Below, piece after piece: positions 49,677-58,693 of a stretch of 64,000 bases of DNA. Source of the stretch: Lelliottia jeotgali (GTDB lineage Bacteria; Pseudomonadota; Gammaproteobacteria; Enterobacterales; Enterobacteriaceae). The stretch's first letter is position 1. Each line of letters opens with the position of its first letter. The position numbers and the translations under genes are program-made. The stretch lies in assembly GCA_002271215.1 (NCBI GenBank), contig CP018628.1, positions 2,790,001 to 2,854,000 on the forward strand, in the 5' to 3' direction. The notes beneath the pieces are model-generated. The model was not told the DNA's origin. It searched no databases and saw only the letters and a program-made list of their open reading frames with translations.

Positions 49677-50987
49677 ATGGACTCCACCCTCATCTCCGAA
49701 CGCCCTAATACGGAGACACCCTCGCTCAATCGCGCACGGCGCGCCGCACTCGGCAGCTTTGCCGGTGCCGTCGTCGACTGGTATGACTTTCTGCTCTATG
49801 GCATCACCGCCGCACTGGTATTTAACCGCGAATTTTTCCCGCAGGTCAGCCCCGCAATGGGTACGCTCGCCGCGTTTGCCACCTTCGGCGTCGGGTTTTT
49901 ATTCCGCCCTTTGGGTGGGGTGATTTTCGGCCATTTCGGTGACAAACTGGGCCGTAAGCGGATGCTGATGCTCACCGTCTGGATGATGGGGATTGCCACG
50001 GCGCTGATTGGCATTTTGCCGTCATTCGACATGATTGGCTGGTGGGCTCCGGTCCTGCTGGTGACGCTGCGTGCGATTCAAGGTTTTGCCGTGGGCGGCG
50101 AATGGGGCGGTGCGGCGCTGTTGTCTGTCGAAAGCGCCCCTAAAAATAAAAAAGCGTTCTACAGCAGCGGCGTGCAGGTGGGTTACGGCGTGGGCCTGCT
50201 GCTCTCTACCGGGCTGGTTTCACTTATCAGCCAGTTGACCACTGACGAGCAGTTCCTGAGCTGGGGCTGGCGCATTCCGTTCCTGTTCAGCATTGTGCTG
50301 GTGCTGGCGGCGCTGTGGATCCGCAACGGCATGGAAGAGTCAGCAGAATTTGAACAGCAGCAAAGTGAGCCACCGGTTGCGAAAAAACGCCTGCCGGTGA
50401 TGGAAGCACTGATGCAGCATCCCGGTGCATTCCTGAAAATTATCGCCCTGCGCCTGTGTGAGCTGCTGACGATGTATATCGTTACCGCCTTTGCCCTGAA
50501 CTATTCAACGCAAAACCTCGGCCTGCCACGTGAGCTTTTTCTGAATATTGGCCTGTTGGTCGGCGGGATTAGCTGCCTGACCATCCCCTGCTTCGCCTGG
50601 CTTGCAGACAGGTTTGGCCGTCGACGCGTTTACATCACCGGGGCGCTGATCGGCAGCCTCAGCGCCTGGCCGTTCTTTATGGCGCTGGAAGCGCAATCGC
50701 TGTTCTGGATAGTGTTCTTCGCCATCATGTTGGCTAACATCGCCCACGACATGGTGGTGTGCGTGCAGCAGCCGATGTTCACCGAAATGTTTGGCGCGAG
50801 CTACCGCTACAGCGGCGCAGGCGTGGGCTATCAGGTGGCAAGCGTGGTCGGCGGCGGATTTACGCCGTTTATCGCCGCGGCCTTAGTCACCTTCTCCGGC
50901 GGCAACTGGCAAAGCGTAGCGATTTACCTGCTCGCGGGCTGTCTGATTTCGGCCACAACGGCGCTGCTGATGAAAGACGCCCACTGA
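49677..50987 (+). CDS. shiA: Shikimate transporter ShiA
   Basis: A 436-residue major facilitator of the metabolite:H+ symporter subfamily, very close to E. coli ShiA by recognition. It has twelve helices and the loop motif GHFGDKLGRKRMLMLT between TM2 and TM3. It would import shikimate for aromatic amino acid synthesis. The start is ATG 49677 (MDSTLISERP), preceded by CAGGA. A longer upstream reading is rejected. It is followed by amn in the same direction 79 bases on, the same order as in E. coli. Confidence 0.93.
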   Translation: MDSTLISERPNTETPSLNRARRAALGSFAGAVVDWYDFLLYGITAALVFNREFFPQVSPAMGTLAAFATFGVGFLFRPLGGVIFGHFGDKLGRKRMLMLTVWMMGIATALIGILPSFDMIGWWAPVLLVTLRAIQGFAVGGEWGGAALLSVESAPKNKKAFYSSGVQVGYGVGLLLSTGLVSLISQLTTDEQFLSWGWRIPFLFSIVLVLAALWIRNGMEESAEFEQQQSEPPVAKKRLPVMEALMQHPGAFLKIIALRLCELLTMYIVTAFALNYSTQNLGLPRELFLNIGLLVGGISCLTIPCFAWLADRFGRRRVYITGALIGSLSAWPFFMALEAQSLFWIVFFAIMLANIAHDMVVCVQQPMFTEMFGASYRYSGAGVGYQVASVVGGGFTPFIAAALVTFSGGNWQSVAIYLLAGCLISATTALLMKDAH

Positions 50988-51066
50988 TGATGTCCTGACT
51001 TTTTTTTCACATGTGTGTGACATACTATCGAGTGACGTCGCACATCTGTGGATCAAGGAGACAGAC

Positions 51067-52521
51067 ATGAATAATAAGGGCTTAAGCCTGACACCTGCTC
51101 AGGCACTGGAAAAGCTGGAGGCGTTGTACGAACAATCTGTCAACGCCCTGCGCACCGCCATTAGCGAGTACATTGAGAACGGAACGCTTCCTGATGAAAA
51201 GGCCCGAATCGACGGCCTTTTTGTTTATCCTTCGCTCTCGGTCACCTGGGATGGTGGCACCACCAATACGCCCAAAACCCGCGCGTATGCTCGCTTTACC
51301 CACTCAGGCTGTTATTCCACGACCGTCACCCGCCCTTCTCTGTTCCGCCCTTATCTTGAGGAACAGCTGACGCTGCTGTATCAGGATTACGACGCGCATA
51401 TCGCCGTAGAACCCTCGCTGCATGAAATCCCGTATCCGTATGTCATTGATGGCTCGGCGCTGACGCTGGACCGTTCGATGAGCGCCGGGTTGACGCGCCA
51501 TTTCCCGACCACCGAGCTTTCACAGATTGGTGATGAAACGGCAGATGGCATTTACCATCCAGCGGAGTTTTCCCCGCTGTCGCACTTTGATGCCCGCCGC
51601 GTTGATTTCTCGCTGGCGCGCCTGCGTCACTACACTGGCACGCCGGTTGAACATTTCCAGCCCTTTGTACTCTTCACCAACTACACCCGCTACGTGGATG
51701 AGTTTGTGCGCTGGGGATGCAGCCAAATCCTCGACCCAGATAGCCCGTACGTAGCGCTCTCGTGTGCTGGAGGGATCTGGATCACCGCCGAAACCGAAGC
51801 GCCGGAAATGGCGATTTCCGATCTGGCATGGAAAAAGCATCAAATGCCTGCCTGGCACCTGATCACCGCCGACGGTCAGGGTATTACGCTGATTAACATC
51901 GGCGTCGGCCCGTCGAATGCCAAAACCATCTGCGACCATCTGGCGGTACTGCGCCCGGACGTGTGGCTGATGATTGGCCACTGCGGCGGCCTGCGTGAAA
52001 GTCAGCTAATTGGTGACTATGTGCTGGCCCATGCGTATCTGCGCGACGACCACGTGCTCGACGCAGTGCTGCCACCGGATATCCCAATCCCGAGCATCGC
52101 CGAAGTGCAGCGCGCCTTGTACGACGCCACCAAACAGGTAAGCGGGATGCCAGGCGAAGAGGTCAAACAACGTCTGCGCACCGGGACCGTCGTCACCACC
52201 GACGACCGTAACTGGGAGCTGCGCTACTCTGCCTCTTCGCTGCGCTTTAATTTAAGCCGCGCGGTAGCGATTGATATGGAAAGCGCCACCATTGCCGCTC
52301 AGGGCTACCGTTTCCGCGTTCCGTACGGCACGCTGCTGTGCGTTTCGGACAAACCGCTGCACGGCGAGATTAAACTGCCGGGCCAGGCTAACCGCTTTTA
52401 TGAAGGGGCGATTTCCGAGCATTTGCAGATCGGTATTCGCGCGATAGATTTACTGCGTGCAGAAGGCGACAAGCTGCATTCACGCAAACTGCGCACCTTC
52501 AACGAACCGCCGTTCCGCTAA
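51067..52521 (+). CDS. amn: AMP nucleosidase
   Basis: A 484-residue enzyme, same length as E. coli Amn, that splits AMP into adenine and ribose 5-phosphate. The N-terminal AMN-specific domain (residues ~1-180) precedes a nucleoside-phosphorylase-type catalytic domain with IGVGPSNAKTICDHLAVLRP, MIGHCGGLRESQ and AIDMESATIAAQG. ATG 51067 (MNNKGLSLTP) after AAGGAG is the start. I looked for a PhoB box, since amn is phosphate-responsive in E. coli, and did not find a convincing one in the 79-base gap. Confidence 0.95.
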   Translation: MNNKGLSLTPAQALEKLEALYEQSVNALRTAISEYIENGTLPDEKARIDGLFVYPSLSVTWDGGTTNTPKTRAYARFTHSGCYSTTVTRPSLFRPYLEEQLTLLYQDYDAHIAVEPSLHEIPYPYVIDGSALTLDRSMSAGLTRHFPTTELSQIGDETADGIYHPAEFSPLSHFDARRVDFSLARLRHYTGTPVEHFQPFVLFTNYTRYVDEFVRWGCSQILDPDSPYVALSCAGGIWITAETEAPEMAISDLAWKKHQMPAWHLITADGQGITLINIGVGPSNAKTICDHLAVLRPDVWLMIGHCGGLRESQLIGDYVLAHAYLRDDHVLDAVLPPDIPIPSIAEVQRALYDATKQVSGMPGEEVKQRLRTGTVVTTDDRNWELRYSASSLRFNLSRAVAIDMESATIAAQGYRFRVPYGTLLCVSDKPLHGEIKLPGQANRFYEGAISEHLQIGIRAIDLLRAEGDKLHSRKLRTFNEPPFR

Positions 52522-52539
52522 TAACAACAAGGAAAAACC

Positions 52540-54315
52540 ATGCACACCACCACACCGCTTACGGCGCTTCGCCAGTGGCTACAGGAAAACAATCTCGACG
52601 GCATGATCGTGCCGCGCACCGACGCGTGGCAGAGCGAATACTGCGCGCCGCATTTCGAAAAACTGGCGTGGCTGACCGGCTTTGACGGCTCGGCGGGGCT
52701 GGCGCTGGTCCTGAAAGATCGCGCCCTGCTGTTCGTCGACGGCCGCTATCAGGTGCAGGCCCGCGTGCAGGTCAATATGGACGATTTTGCGATCCATCAT
52801 CTGCACAACGAACCGCTGGCCCAGTGGCTTGACGCGAATGCGAGCGCCGGAATGCGCATCGCCTTTGACCCACTGCTGATGACCCACAACGAATACCAAC
52901 AGCTTGCCGTCACCGGCTGCGAATTTGTCCCGCTCAACGCGTCTCCTTTCGACACATTATGGAGCGATCGCCCCGCTGCCCCGGCGGGCCGGATCCGCGA
53001 GATGCCCGTTGCGGTCAGCGGTGAAAGCAGCGCCGACAAACGTCGTCGTGTGGCGCAATTGCTGCAGGATAACAGCGCGGATTATCTGGCGATAACCATG
53101 CCGGACAACATCGCCTGGCTGCTGAACGTGCGTGGGTCTGATATCCACACCAGCCCGGTGCCGCTCTCCTTTGCATTGCTGAGCCGCGAGGGTGACGTAG
53201 AGTGGTTCGTCGATGGCGACAAACTTCGCGAACTGCCCGCTTCTGCTGTGGATGGGATAGTGATTTCGCCGCAGGATGATTTTGTGCACCGCTGCAAACA
53301 GGTCAGCGAAGGCAAACGCGTGTGGCTGGATGCGGATTCTGCTCCGGTTGCGCTGCGTTTTGCGATTGAGCCGCAGGGAGAGATCCTCTGGCAGGCCGAT
53401 CCGGTGACGCTTATGAAAGCGCACAAGAACCCTGTCGAGCTGGAAGGCTATCGCGAATGCCATCAGCAGGACGGTGCCGCGTGGGTGAATTTTATCGCGT
53501 GGTTGTCGCATGAAGTACCGCAGCGCGAGGCGGCAGGCAAGCCGCTGACCGAACTGGAAGCGCAGGCGCAGCAGCTTAAATTCCGTGAACAACAACAAGG
53601 CTTTATCGAGCAAAGTTTCGAGACGATTTCCGCCTCCGCCAGTAACGCGGCAATGTGCCATTATCACTCCAGCGCCGCATCAAATAAGGCAATTACCAGC
53701 GGCCATTTCTACCTGAATGATTCTGGCGGCCAGTATCATAACGGCACCACGGATGCGACCCGTACGCTGGCGTACAGCAAGCTGGATGCGCAGCAGCGGT
53801 TGCACTATACCGCCGTGCTAAAAGGCTTTTTATCGCTCATTACGCTGCAATTCCCGTCGGGTACGCAGGGGCATCAACTGGACGCGTTCGCTCGTCGTCC
53901 GCTGTGGGAACTGGGACTGGATTACGATCATGGCACCGGGCACGGCGTGGGGCATCAGCTACTGATCCACGAAAACCCGCAGCGCATCGCCAAGAAAGTG
54001 AACCCGTGGCCGCTGACAGCGGGGAGTATCATCACCATCGAGCCGGGGTATTATCAGGCCGACAGCCACGGTATTCGCATTGAAAATCAGGTGGAGATTG
54101 TTGAGAGCATTCCGGGCTTCTGCAAGTTTGCTTCCCTGACGCTTATCCCGATTGATTTAAGCCAGGTTGAATTGCAGTTGCTCAACGATCAAGAGAAGCA
54201 GTGGCTGGATGATTATCATCAGCAGGTGAGAGAGGTTCTGTCGCCGCTGGTCAATAGCGATGCGCGACCGTGGCTGTTTGAAGCCACCGCGCCGATACGC
54301 GTGCAGGCGGGATAA
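52540..54315 (+). CDS. Xaa-Pro aminopeptidase (M24B)
   Basis: A 591-residue aminopeptidase P-like enzyme that removes N-terminal residues before proline. Two creatinase-type N-terminal domains (LRQWLQENNLDGMIVPRTDAW and a repeat near 150-280) precede the M24 pita-bread domain. Metal ligands are visible: Asp in SGGQYHNGTTDATRT (two Asp), His in DHGTGHGVGHQLLIHENP, Glu in ITIEPGYY and Glu in IRIENQVEI. It begins 18 bases after amn with AAGGAAAAACC, so it may be co-transcribed. The size is that of the long, eukaryote-like APP1 group rather than E. coli PepP. Confidence 0.88.
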   Translation: MHTTTPLTALRQWLQENNLDGMIVPRTDAWQSEYCAPHFEKLAWLTGFDGSAGLALVLKDRALLFVDGRYQVQARVQVNMDDFAIHHLHNEPLAQWLDANASAGMRIAFDPLLMTHNEYQQLAVTGCEFVPLNASPFDTLWSDRPAAPAGRIREMPVAVSGESSADKRRRVAQLLQDNSADYLAITMPDNIAWLLNVRGSDIHTSPVPLSFALLSREGDVEWFVDGDKLRELPASAVDGIVISPQDDFVHRCKQVSEGKRVWLDADSAPVALRFAIEPQGEILWQADPVTLMKAHKNPVELEGYRECHQQDGAAWVNFIAWLSHEVPQREAAGKPLTELEAQAQQLKFREQQQGFIEQSFETISASASNAAMCHYHSSAASNKAITSGHFYLNDSGGQYHNGTTDATRTLAYSKLDAQQRLHYTAVLKGFLSLITLQFPSGTQGHQLDAFARRPLWELGLDYDHGTGHGVGHQLLIHENPQRIAKKVNPWPLTAGSIITIEPGYYQADSHGIRIENQVEIVESIPGFCKFASLTLIPIDLSQVELQLLNDQEKQWLDDYHQQVREVLSPLVNSDARPWLFEATAPIRVQAG

Positions 54316-54328
54316 TCTGTACGGTCCT

Positions 54329-54360
54329 GTAGGCCGGGTAAGGCGTAGCCGCCACCCGGC
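54329..54360 (+). repeat. REP element
   Basis: GTAGGCCGGGTAAGGCGTAG followed by CCGCCACCCGGC is a classic enterobacterial REP palindrome. It lies just past the Xaa-Pro aminopeptidase stop. Confidence 0.85.
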
Positions 54361-54383
54361 AATTCCACCGAACGCAGAAAAGC

Positions 54384-54412
54384 AAAAAGCCCGCTCAGTT
54401 TCCTGAGCAGGC
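54384..54412 (-). terminator. tRNA-Asn terminator (minus strand)
   Basis: On the minus strand GCCTGCTCAG, loop GAAA, CTGAGCGGGC, then TTTTTG. It follows the tRNA at 54423-54498. Confidence 0.85.
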
Positions 54413-54422
54413 TTCTTAAATA

Positions 54423-54498
54423 TGGCTCCTCTGACTGGACTCGAACCAGTGACATACGGATTAACAGTCCGCCGTTCTACCGACTGAACTACAGAGGA
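54423..54498 (-). tRNA. tRNA-Asn(GUU)
   Basis: Reverse-strand 76-base tRNA identical to those at 39899 and 56250, anticodon GTT. It lies downstream of yeeO and is inverted relative to the copy at 56250. Confidence 0.97.
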
Positions 54499-54516
54499 AT
54501 CGTGTGAACGGGGCGC

Positions 54517-54545
54517 ATATTATCGATGCCACCTGTCATTGTCAA
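54517..54545 (-). promoter_or_regulatory. tRNA-Asn promoter (minus strand)
   Basis: -35 TTGACA (54540-54545), 17-base spacer, -10 TAATAT (54517-54522), with the same GCGCCCC block as the 39899 copy. Confidence 0.8.
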
Positions 54546-54578
54546 AGACAGAATGCATAAAAAAGTTCGTTTGCTGAT

Positions 54579-56159
54579 TTATTCTTCAGTTCGCACATTT
54601 GTCAGGCGTTCTGAAGGTTCCGGCGTCGCATTTTCGCTCTTGATTCGCGGGTATTTCCACAGCCAGCGCCCGCTGACCATACGCCAGTAAAACAGTGCGC
54701 CGCGCACCGCCCAATCGAGGAACATCCCCAGCCAGACGCCGACAACCCCCATACCGAGCATAATACCAAGCCCATAGCCCGCCACTACGCGACAGCCCCA
54801 CATGCCGAGCATCGACACCCACATCGCAAAGCGCGCATCACGTGCGCCTTTAAGCCCCGCAGGAAGCACCCACGACGCCGCCCAGATGGGCATAAACGCG
54901 GCATTCAGCCAGATGAGGATTTTGACCACCTCTTTGACGTCGTCCTCATGGGTGTAGAACGAGGCCATCAGCCCCGCGAACGGCGCGGTTCCCCACGCGA
55001 TAATTGTCAGTCCAATTGTTGATAGCCAGAATACGTGACGCAACTGGCGCTCCGCCTGAGCGATTTGCCCTTTGCCGAGCCGTTTCCCGGTGATAATCGT
55101 CGATGCCGATCCGAGGGCGTTCCCTGGCAGGTTAATTAGCGAAGCAATCGAGAACGCGATAAAGTTACCGGCGATAACGTCGGTACCCATCCCGGCGACA
55201 AACATTTGAGTCAACAGTTTCCCGCCGTTAAACAGTACAGATTCGATACTGGCAGGAATACCAATCCCCATCACTTCCCAGATAATGACGAAATTGAACG
55301 GGCGGAAATAGCTTTTTAACGAGAGTTTAAGCGCCGGGTTTACGCCCATCATCAGCACCGCGACAATCGCTATTGCGCCGATATACCGCGAGATGGTCAG
55401 CCCCAGCCCTGCTCCGACAAATCCCAGACCATCCCATGAGAAAAGCCCGTAAATCAGTATGCTGCTGATGATGATATTGAGGATGTTCATGCCGCCGTTA
55501 ATCAGCAGCGGAATTTTAGTGTTGCCCGCACCGCGCAGTGCACCGCTACCAATCAAGGCGATAGCCGCCGCCGGATAGCTCAGTACCGTCATTTCAAGAT
55601 AGGTCAGCGCCAACCCTTTCACTTCATCGGTCGCCTCCCCTGCCACGATATCGATAATCTCTTTACCGAAATAGTGGATTAGCGCTGCCAGAATTATCGA
55701 GAAGACGGTCATGATCATCAGCGACTGTCGAGCCGCCTCGCGCGCACGCTTCGGATCGAGTTTGCCGAGACTAAAGGCGACAACCACCGTCGTACCAAGA
55801 TCGATGGCGGCAAAGAACGACATCACTACCATATTGAAGCTGTCTGCCAGCCCCACGCCCGCCATCGCCTCTTTACCCAGCCAGCTCACCAGAAACGTAC
55901 TGAGCACGCCCATCAGCAGAACGCAGGTGTTTTCCAGAAAGATAGGCACAGCAAGGGGGGTGATTTCACGCCAGAACAGAACACGATAGCTTTTACGTTT
56001 GGCATACCAGGGCGTACGCTTAACGGCCTGGCGCAGAGCGGAAGTGACGTTCAAAATGGACCTTAACGAGAGAAAGTTGAAACTCCATTTCAAATGATGA
56101 GGGAGAAACGCTAATCCTGCAAAGTATTTTCCACAAAAAATTGTAGAGAATGACGACAA
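54579..56159 (-). CDS. yeeO: MATE-family exporter YeeO
   Basis: A 526-residue MATE transporter with twelve helices, matching E. coli YeeO throughout (e.g. WREITPLAVPIFLENTCVLLMG and LIGSGALRGAGNTKIPLLING). E. coli YeeO exports flavins and dipeptides. The N-terminal ~40 residues before SILNVTSALRQAVKRTPW are poorly constrained, and an internal start is possible. As in E. coli it lies between two tRNA-Asn genes. Confidence 0.9.
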   Translation of the reverse strand: MSSFSTIFCGKYFAGLAFLPHHLKWSFNFLSLRSILNVTSALRQAVKRTPWYAKRKSYRVLFWREITPLAVPIFLENTCVLLMGVLSTFLVSWLGKEAMAGVGLADSFNMVVMSFFAAIDLGTTVVVAFSLGKLDPKRAREAARQSLMIMTVFSIILAALIHYFGKEIIDIVAGEATDEVKGLALTYLEMTVLSYPAAAIALIGSGALRGAGNTKIPLLINGGMNILNIIISSILIYGLFSWDGLGFVGAGLGLTISRYIGAIAIVAVLMMGVNPALKLSLKSYFRPFNFVIIWEVMGIGIPASIESVLFNGGKLLTQMFVAGMGTDVIAGNFIAFSIASLINLPGNALGSASTIITGKRLGKGQIAQAERQLRHVFWLSTIGLTIIAWGTAPFAGLMASFYTHEDDVKEVVKILIWLNAAFMPIWAASWVLPAGLKGARDARFAMWVSMLGMWGCRVVAGYGLGIMLGMGVVGVWLGMFLDWAVRGALFYWRMVSGRWLWKYPRIKSENATPEPSERLTNVRTEE

Positions 56160-56205
56160 ACTGACGACAGAATCAGCAGTTGAATGAATGAGTGTAAGAT
56201 CAGGT

Positions 56206-56233
56206 TTGACAAAAGTTTTTTCGCCGCTAAGAT
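56206..56233 (+). promoter_or_regulatory. tRNA-Asn promoter
   Basis: -35 TTGACA (56206-56211), 16-base spacer, -10 TAAGAT (56228-56233). It differs from the promoter of the other two copies. Confidence 0.7.
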
Positions 56234-56249
56234 AAGCCTCCTAACCGAT

Positions 56250-56325
56250 TCCTCTGTAGTTCAGTCGGTAGAACGGCGGACTGTTAATCCGTATGTCACT
56301 GGTTCGAGTCCAGTCAGAGGAGCCA
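56250..56325 (+). tRNA. tRNA-Asn(GUU)
   Basis: Third 76-base tRNA-Asn, identical in body to the other two. The sequence stays identical to the 39899 copy through the terminator and CTGCGCC. Confidence 0.97.
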
Positions 56326-56331
56326 AATTTG

Positions 56332-56359
56332 AAAAGCCTGCTTTTAAAGCAGGCTTTTT
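56332..56359 (+). terminator. tRNA-Asn terminator
   Basis: Same AAAAGCCTGCTTT / AAAGCAGGCTTTT palindrome as after the 39899 copy. Confidence 0.9.
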
Positions 56360-56385
56360 GCTTTTCTGCGCCTGTATCTCGGCCA

Positions 56386-56420
56386 TAAAAAAAGCCCCTC
56401 AGCTTTCGCAGAGAGGCCTT
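56386..56420 (-). terminator. Likely terminator of tmaR
   Basis: Minus strand: GGCCTC, loop, GAGGGGC, then T7. The stem has a bulge, so it is less certain. Confidence 0.55.
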
Positions 56421-56437
56421 ATCATTCTTCGCGACGG

Positions 56438-56773
56438 TTACTCGCTTTTCGCTTCGCCGTTCTTGATTTCGCCAATCACTTTCAGTTTTTTGGAGATATC
56501 GCGACGCTCTTTGGACAGCTCAGCATTTTTGATGATGTAGTCGTCTACGCGATCTTCGTAGTCGGTTTTCATGCTGGCGATAATGCCCTGAATAGCTTCA
56601 ACGCTCATGCCCGGCTTGATGTAGTCGCTCAGGTTATCAAGCAGCAGAACGCGTTTCTGGTTGTCACGGATCTTCTTCTCAACGTCCTGGATTTCACGCT
56701 GCAGTTTGTTTTTGCGGCGGAACAGGCGAACGAATTCCAGAACATCCTGGAACGAAGGCTTGGTAGTTTCCAT
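56438..56773 (-). CDS. tmaR: PTS system regulator TmaR (YeeX)
   Basis: A 111-residue, strongly charged coiled-coil protein ([18 protein letters not shown], then [20 protein letters not shown]), nearly identical to E. coli YeeX/TmaR. TmaR clusters at the cell pole and holds PTS enzyme I there to control sugar uptake. The tail ([11 protein letters not shown]) is two residues longer than in E. coli. ATG 56773 is unambiguous. Confidence 0.95.
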   Translation of the reverse strand: METTKPSFQDVLEFVRLFRRKNKLQREIQDVEKKIRDNQKRVLLLDNLSDYIKPGMSVEAIQGIIASMKTDYEDRVDDYIIKNAELSKERRDISKKLKVIGEIKNGEAKSE

Positions 56774-56941
56774 TTTAATACCCCTGCTAATGTAAGATTC
56801 GGATTCGTTTAAGCAACCGCTGTGCAGATAACCTTACTGACAGCCGCTGCGAATGACAAATGGTATATCGTTTAATCCTATCATAACCCCAATCGCTGCT
56901 GAATCGAAGCAGCAGCCGTCACATCAGGCTATGGCTGCTTT

Positions 56942-58000
56942 TTATTTGCGCAGCGCCCGGCAAATGAGATGCGACAACAGTTCAAGCTGTCTCGCCATTT
57001 CCATGCTCAACCATACATAGCCGTGAATGGGCGTTTCCGCCACATTGTCACCCTGATGTTCATTAATCAACTGCCTAAGCTCCGCTGTGATTTCATTCAG
57101 CCGTTCGCTGTTCGCCAGAATCGGCTGCGGATTGCCTTCATACAGCGCGTGAGCGATGGTTAACAGCGTTTGCTGCGTCATCTGCTGCGTTTCCTTGAGG
57201 GTGTGCGCATTCAGAAGAACAAAGTGGCTGGCGCGCGACGCCCAGTGAGCGTTAATTTGCAGTTCGAGCATACACACCAGATTGCGACTGACCGTCTGAA
57301 TGGCCTCGAAAATGGATTTCTGAATGTGCGTCTCTTTGCTGGCAGGCGCGATAATGCCACGCATCTTCACGACATCATTGAGGATTTTTTGCAGGTGTTT
57401 TTCGAGCCTTGGGCGTTCGACCAGGTTGGGCGAAAACCCTGCCTGATAGACGCGGTTGAAAGCCGTGACGTAGTTGGCCATCTGAATGCGCCAGTGCAAA
57501 AATGCCCGCTGCGGCCAGATACCGGTGAACAGCATCGCCAACAGCGAACCCAGAATCACATCACCGCTTCGCCACAGGGCCGTGGCCATGTCCCCCGCCG
57601 GTGCGCCAACGACCACCGATAAGGTGATCCCAATCAGCAGCGCCTGATACGGTTTTTTACCGAGTGCTAACCAGCCGCACAGGAACATCGCCCCGGCGCA
57701 CCACAGCAGCATGATGGGGAGCGAAATGAGTTCAAGCTTTAGCGCAATCAGCCCCAGGGCGGAGCCAAAAATCGTGCCGCCAATACGCTCAAAGGCACGC
57801 GGCACCACATTCCCCCAGAAAGAGATCGGCCCCATGATCACCACCAGCGTGATGAGCGGCCAGGTACCCTCAGGGATGTGCAGCAACCTCACCAGAAGGA
57901 AGGTGAGAATGAACGCCAATGCGATGCGGCAACCATGCACGACGCGGTAATTCCGGTACAAACGGATTTCAAAGGGAGTTAATGATTTGTCGGGACGCAC
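56942..58000 (-). CDS. yeeA: FUSC-family inner membrane protein YeeA
   Basis: A 352-residue protein, same length as E. coli YeeA. About six membrane helices fill residues 20-170 (IALAFILTFLLVRLLHIPEG, then PISFWGNVVPRAFERIGGT), followed by a cytoplasmic helical domain. The FUSC family includes aromatic acid exporters (AaeB), but the substrate of YeeA is unknown. It is downstream of sbmC on the same strand, with an imperfect hairpin in the gap. Confidence 0.9.
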   Translation of the reverse strand: MRPDKSLTPFEIRLYRNYRVVHGCRIALAFILTFLLVRLLHIPEGTWPLITLVVIMGPISFWGNVVPRAFERIGGTIFGSALGLIALKLELISLPIMLLWCAGAMFLCGWLALGKKPYQALLIGITLSVVVGAPAGDMATALWRSGDVILGSLLAMLFTGIWPQRAFLHWRIQMANYVTAFNRVYQAGFSPNLVERPRLEKHLQKILNDVVKMRGIIAPASKETHIQKSIFEAIQTVSRNLVCMLELQINAHWASRASHFVLLNAHTLKETQQMTQQTLLTIAHALYEGNPQPILANSERLNEITAELRQLINEHQGDNVAETPIHGYVWLSMEMARQLELLSHLICRALRK

Positions 58001-58041
58001 ACCCGCTCTCCAGCTATACGGCGAATCACAATTGTACTGTG

Positions 58042-58074
58042 TTTTCTGCCAGACGCATCACGTCCGGCAGAAAA
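58042..58074. terminator. Hairpin between sbmC and yeeA
   Basis: TTTTCTGCC-A-GACG, loop CATCA, CGTC-C-GGCAGAAAA, a 13-bp stem with one mismatch and T-rich ends on both strands. It resembles a REP-type element and could act as a terminator for sbmC. Confidence 0.6.
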
Positions 58075-58099
58075 ACCCTACAAATAACAGGTGTGCGAC

Positions 58100-58573
58100 T
58101 CAACCGACCTTATTTTGCACTGCAACGTACATTTCGATATCCCAGTAACCATCGACATTGCCATCGTTCAGATAGCGCTCAAAACACGGCTTCGGTGCGA
58201 TCCCGTAGCGGTTATCCTCGAGGAGACTGTTAAAGAAGCTGTACCACGGTGTGCCGAAGTCATGGTTTTCGACTCGCGCCGTGGCGACGGCATAGTCCCC
58301 CGCCGCGATTTCAGTGAGGATCACCCCTTCGCTGTTGGCAGGGATTTGAAAATCTTCGGCGACAGTGACAGCTGTATCGCAGCGAAGTTTTTCGGCAGGC
58401 ACTTCATCGGGATTGTCATAATAAACCGCCACCCATTCGAGTGGCTGGATCTGATTGCCATCGACCCACATCGCCAGTTGCTCAAAACCTTGTTTGACGG
58501 TTTGCTCCCACGGGCCAACCAGATGAAAACCGGCAATTTTACGCTTAGGTTGCTGCTTGATGCTGTAGTCCAT
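58100..58573 (-). CDS. sbmC: DNA gyrase inhibitor SbmC (GyrI)
   Basis: A 157-residue GyrI-like protein, same length as E. coli SbmC, which shields gyrase from toxins such as microcin B17 and is SOS-induced. Conserved blocks are [42 protein letters not shown] and [16 protein letters not shown] 58573 follows GGAGG. The longer upstream reading would start inside the LexA box and is rejected. Confidence 0.93.
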   Translation of the reverse strand: MDYSIKQQPKRKIAGFHLVGPWEQTVKQGFEQLAMWVDGNQIQPLEWVAVYYDNPDEVPAEKLRCDTAVTVAEDFQIPANSEGVILTEIAAGDYAVATARVENHDFGTPWYSFFNSLLEDNRYGIAPKPCFERYLNDGNVDGYWDIEMYVAVQNKVG

Positions 58574-58588
58574 ACTGCCTCCGTTTAT

Positions 58589-58608
58589 TACTGTATATTT
58601 ATACACTA
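58589..58608 (-). promoter_or_regulatory. LexA (SOS) box of sbmC
   Basis: TACTGTATATTTATACACTA matches the LexA consensus CTG-N10-CAG except for the last base of the core. It lies 16 bases before the sbmC start, where it would block transcription. SOS control of sbmC is known in E. coli. Confidence 0.8.
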
Positions 58609-58693
58609 TAAAGCAGATTCGTTATGTCCGGCAAACTCGAGATGTTTATTATGTGAGCAGACTCGCAGGAGCGCCAGTCTGCTCTTATGAGCA

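Noticed and set aside
50988..51066. A PhoB box in front of amn
   Set aside because: Two GTGAC repeats are present but are spaced 15 bases apart rather than the 11 of a Pho box, and the sequence fit is poor.
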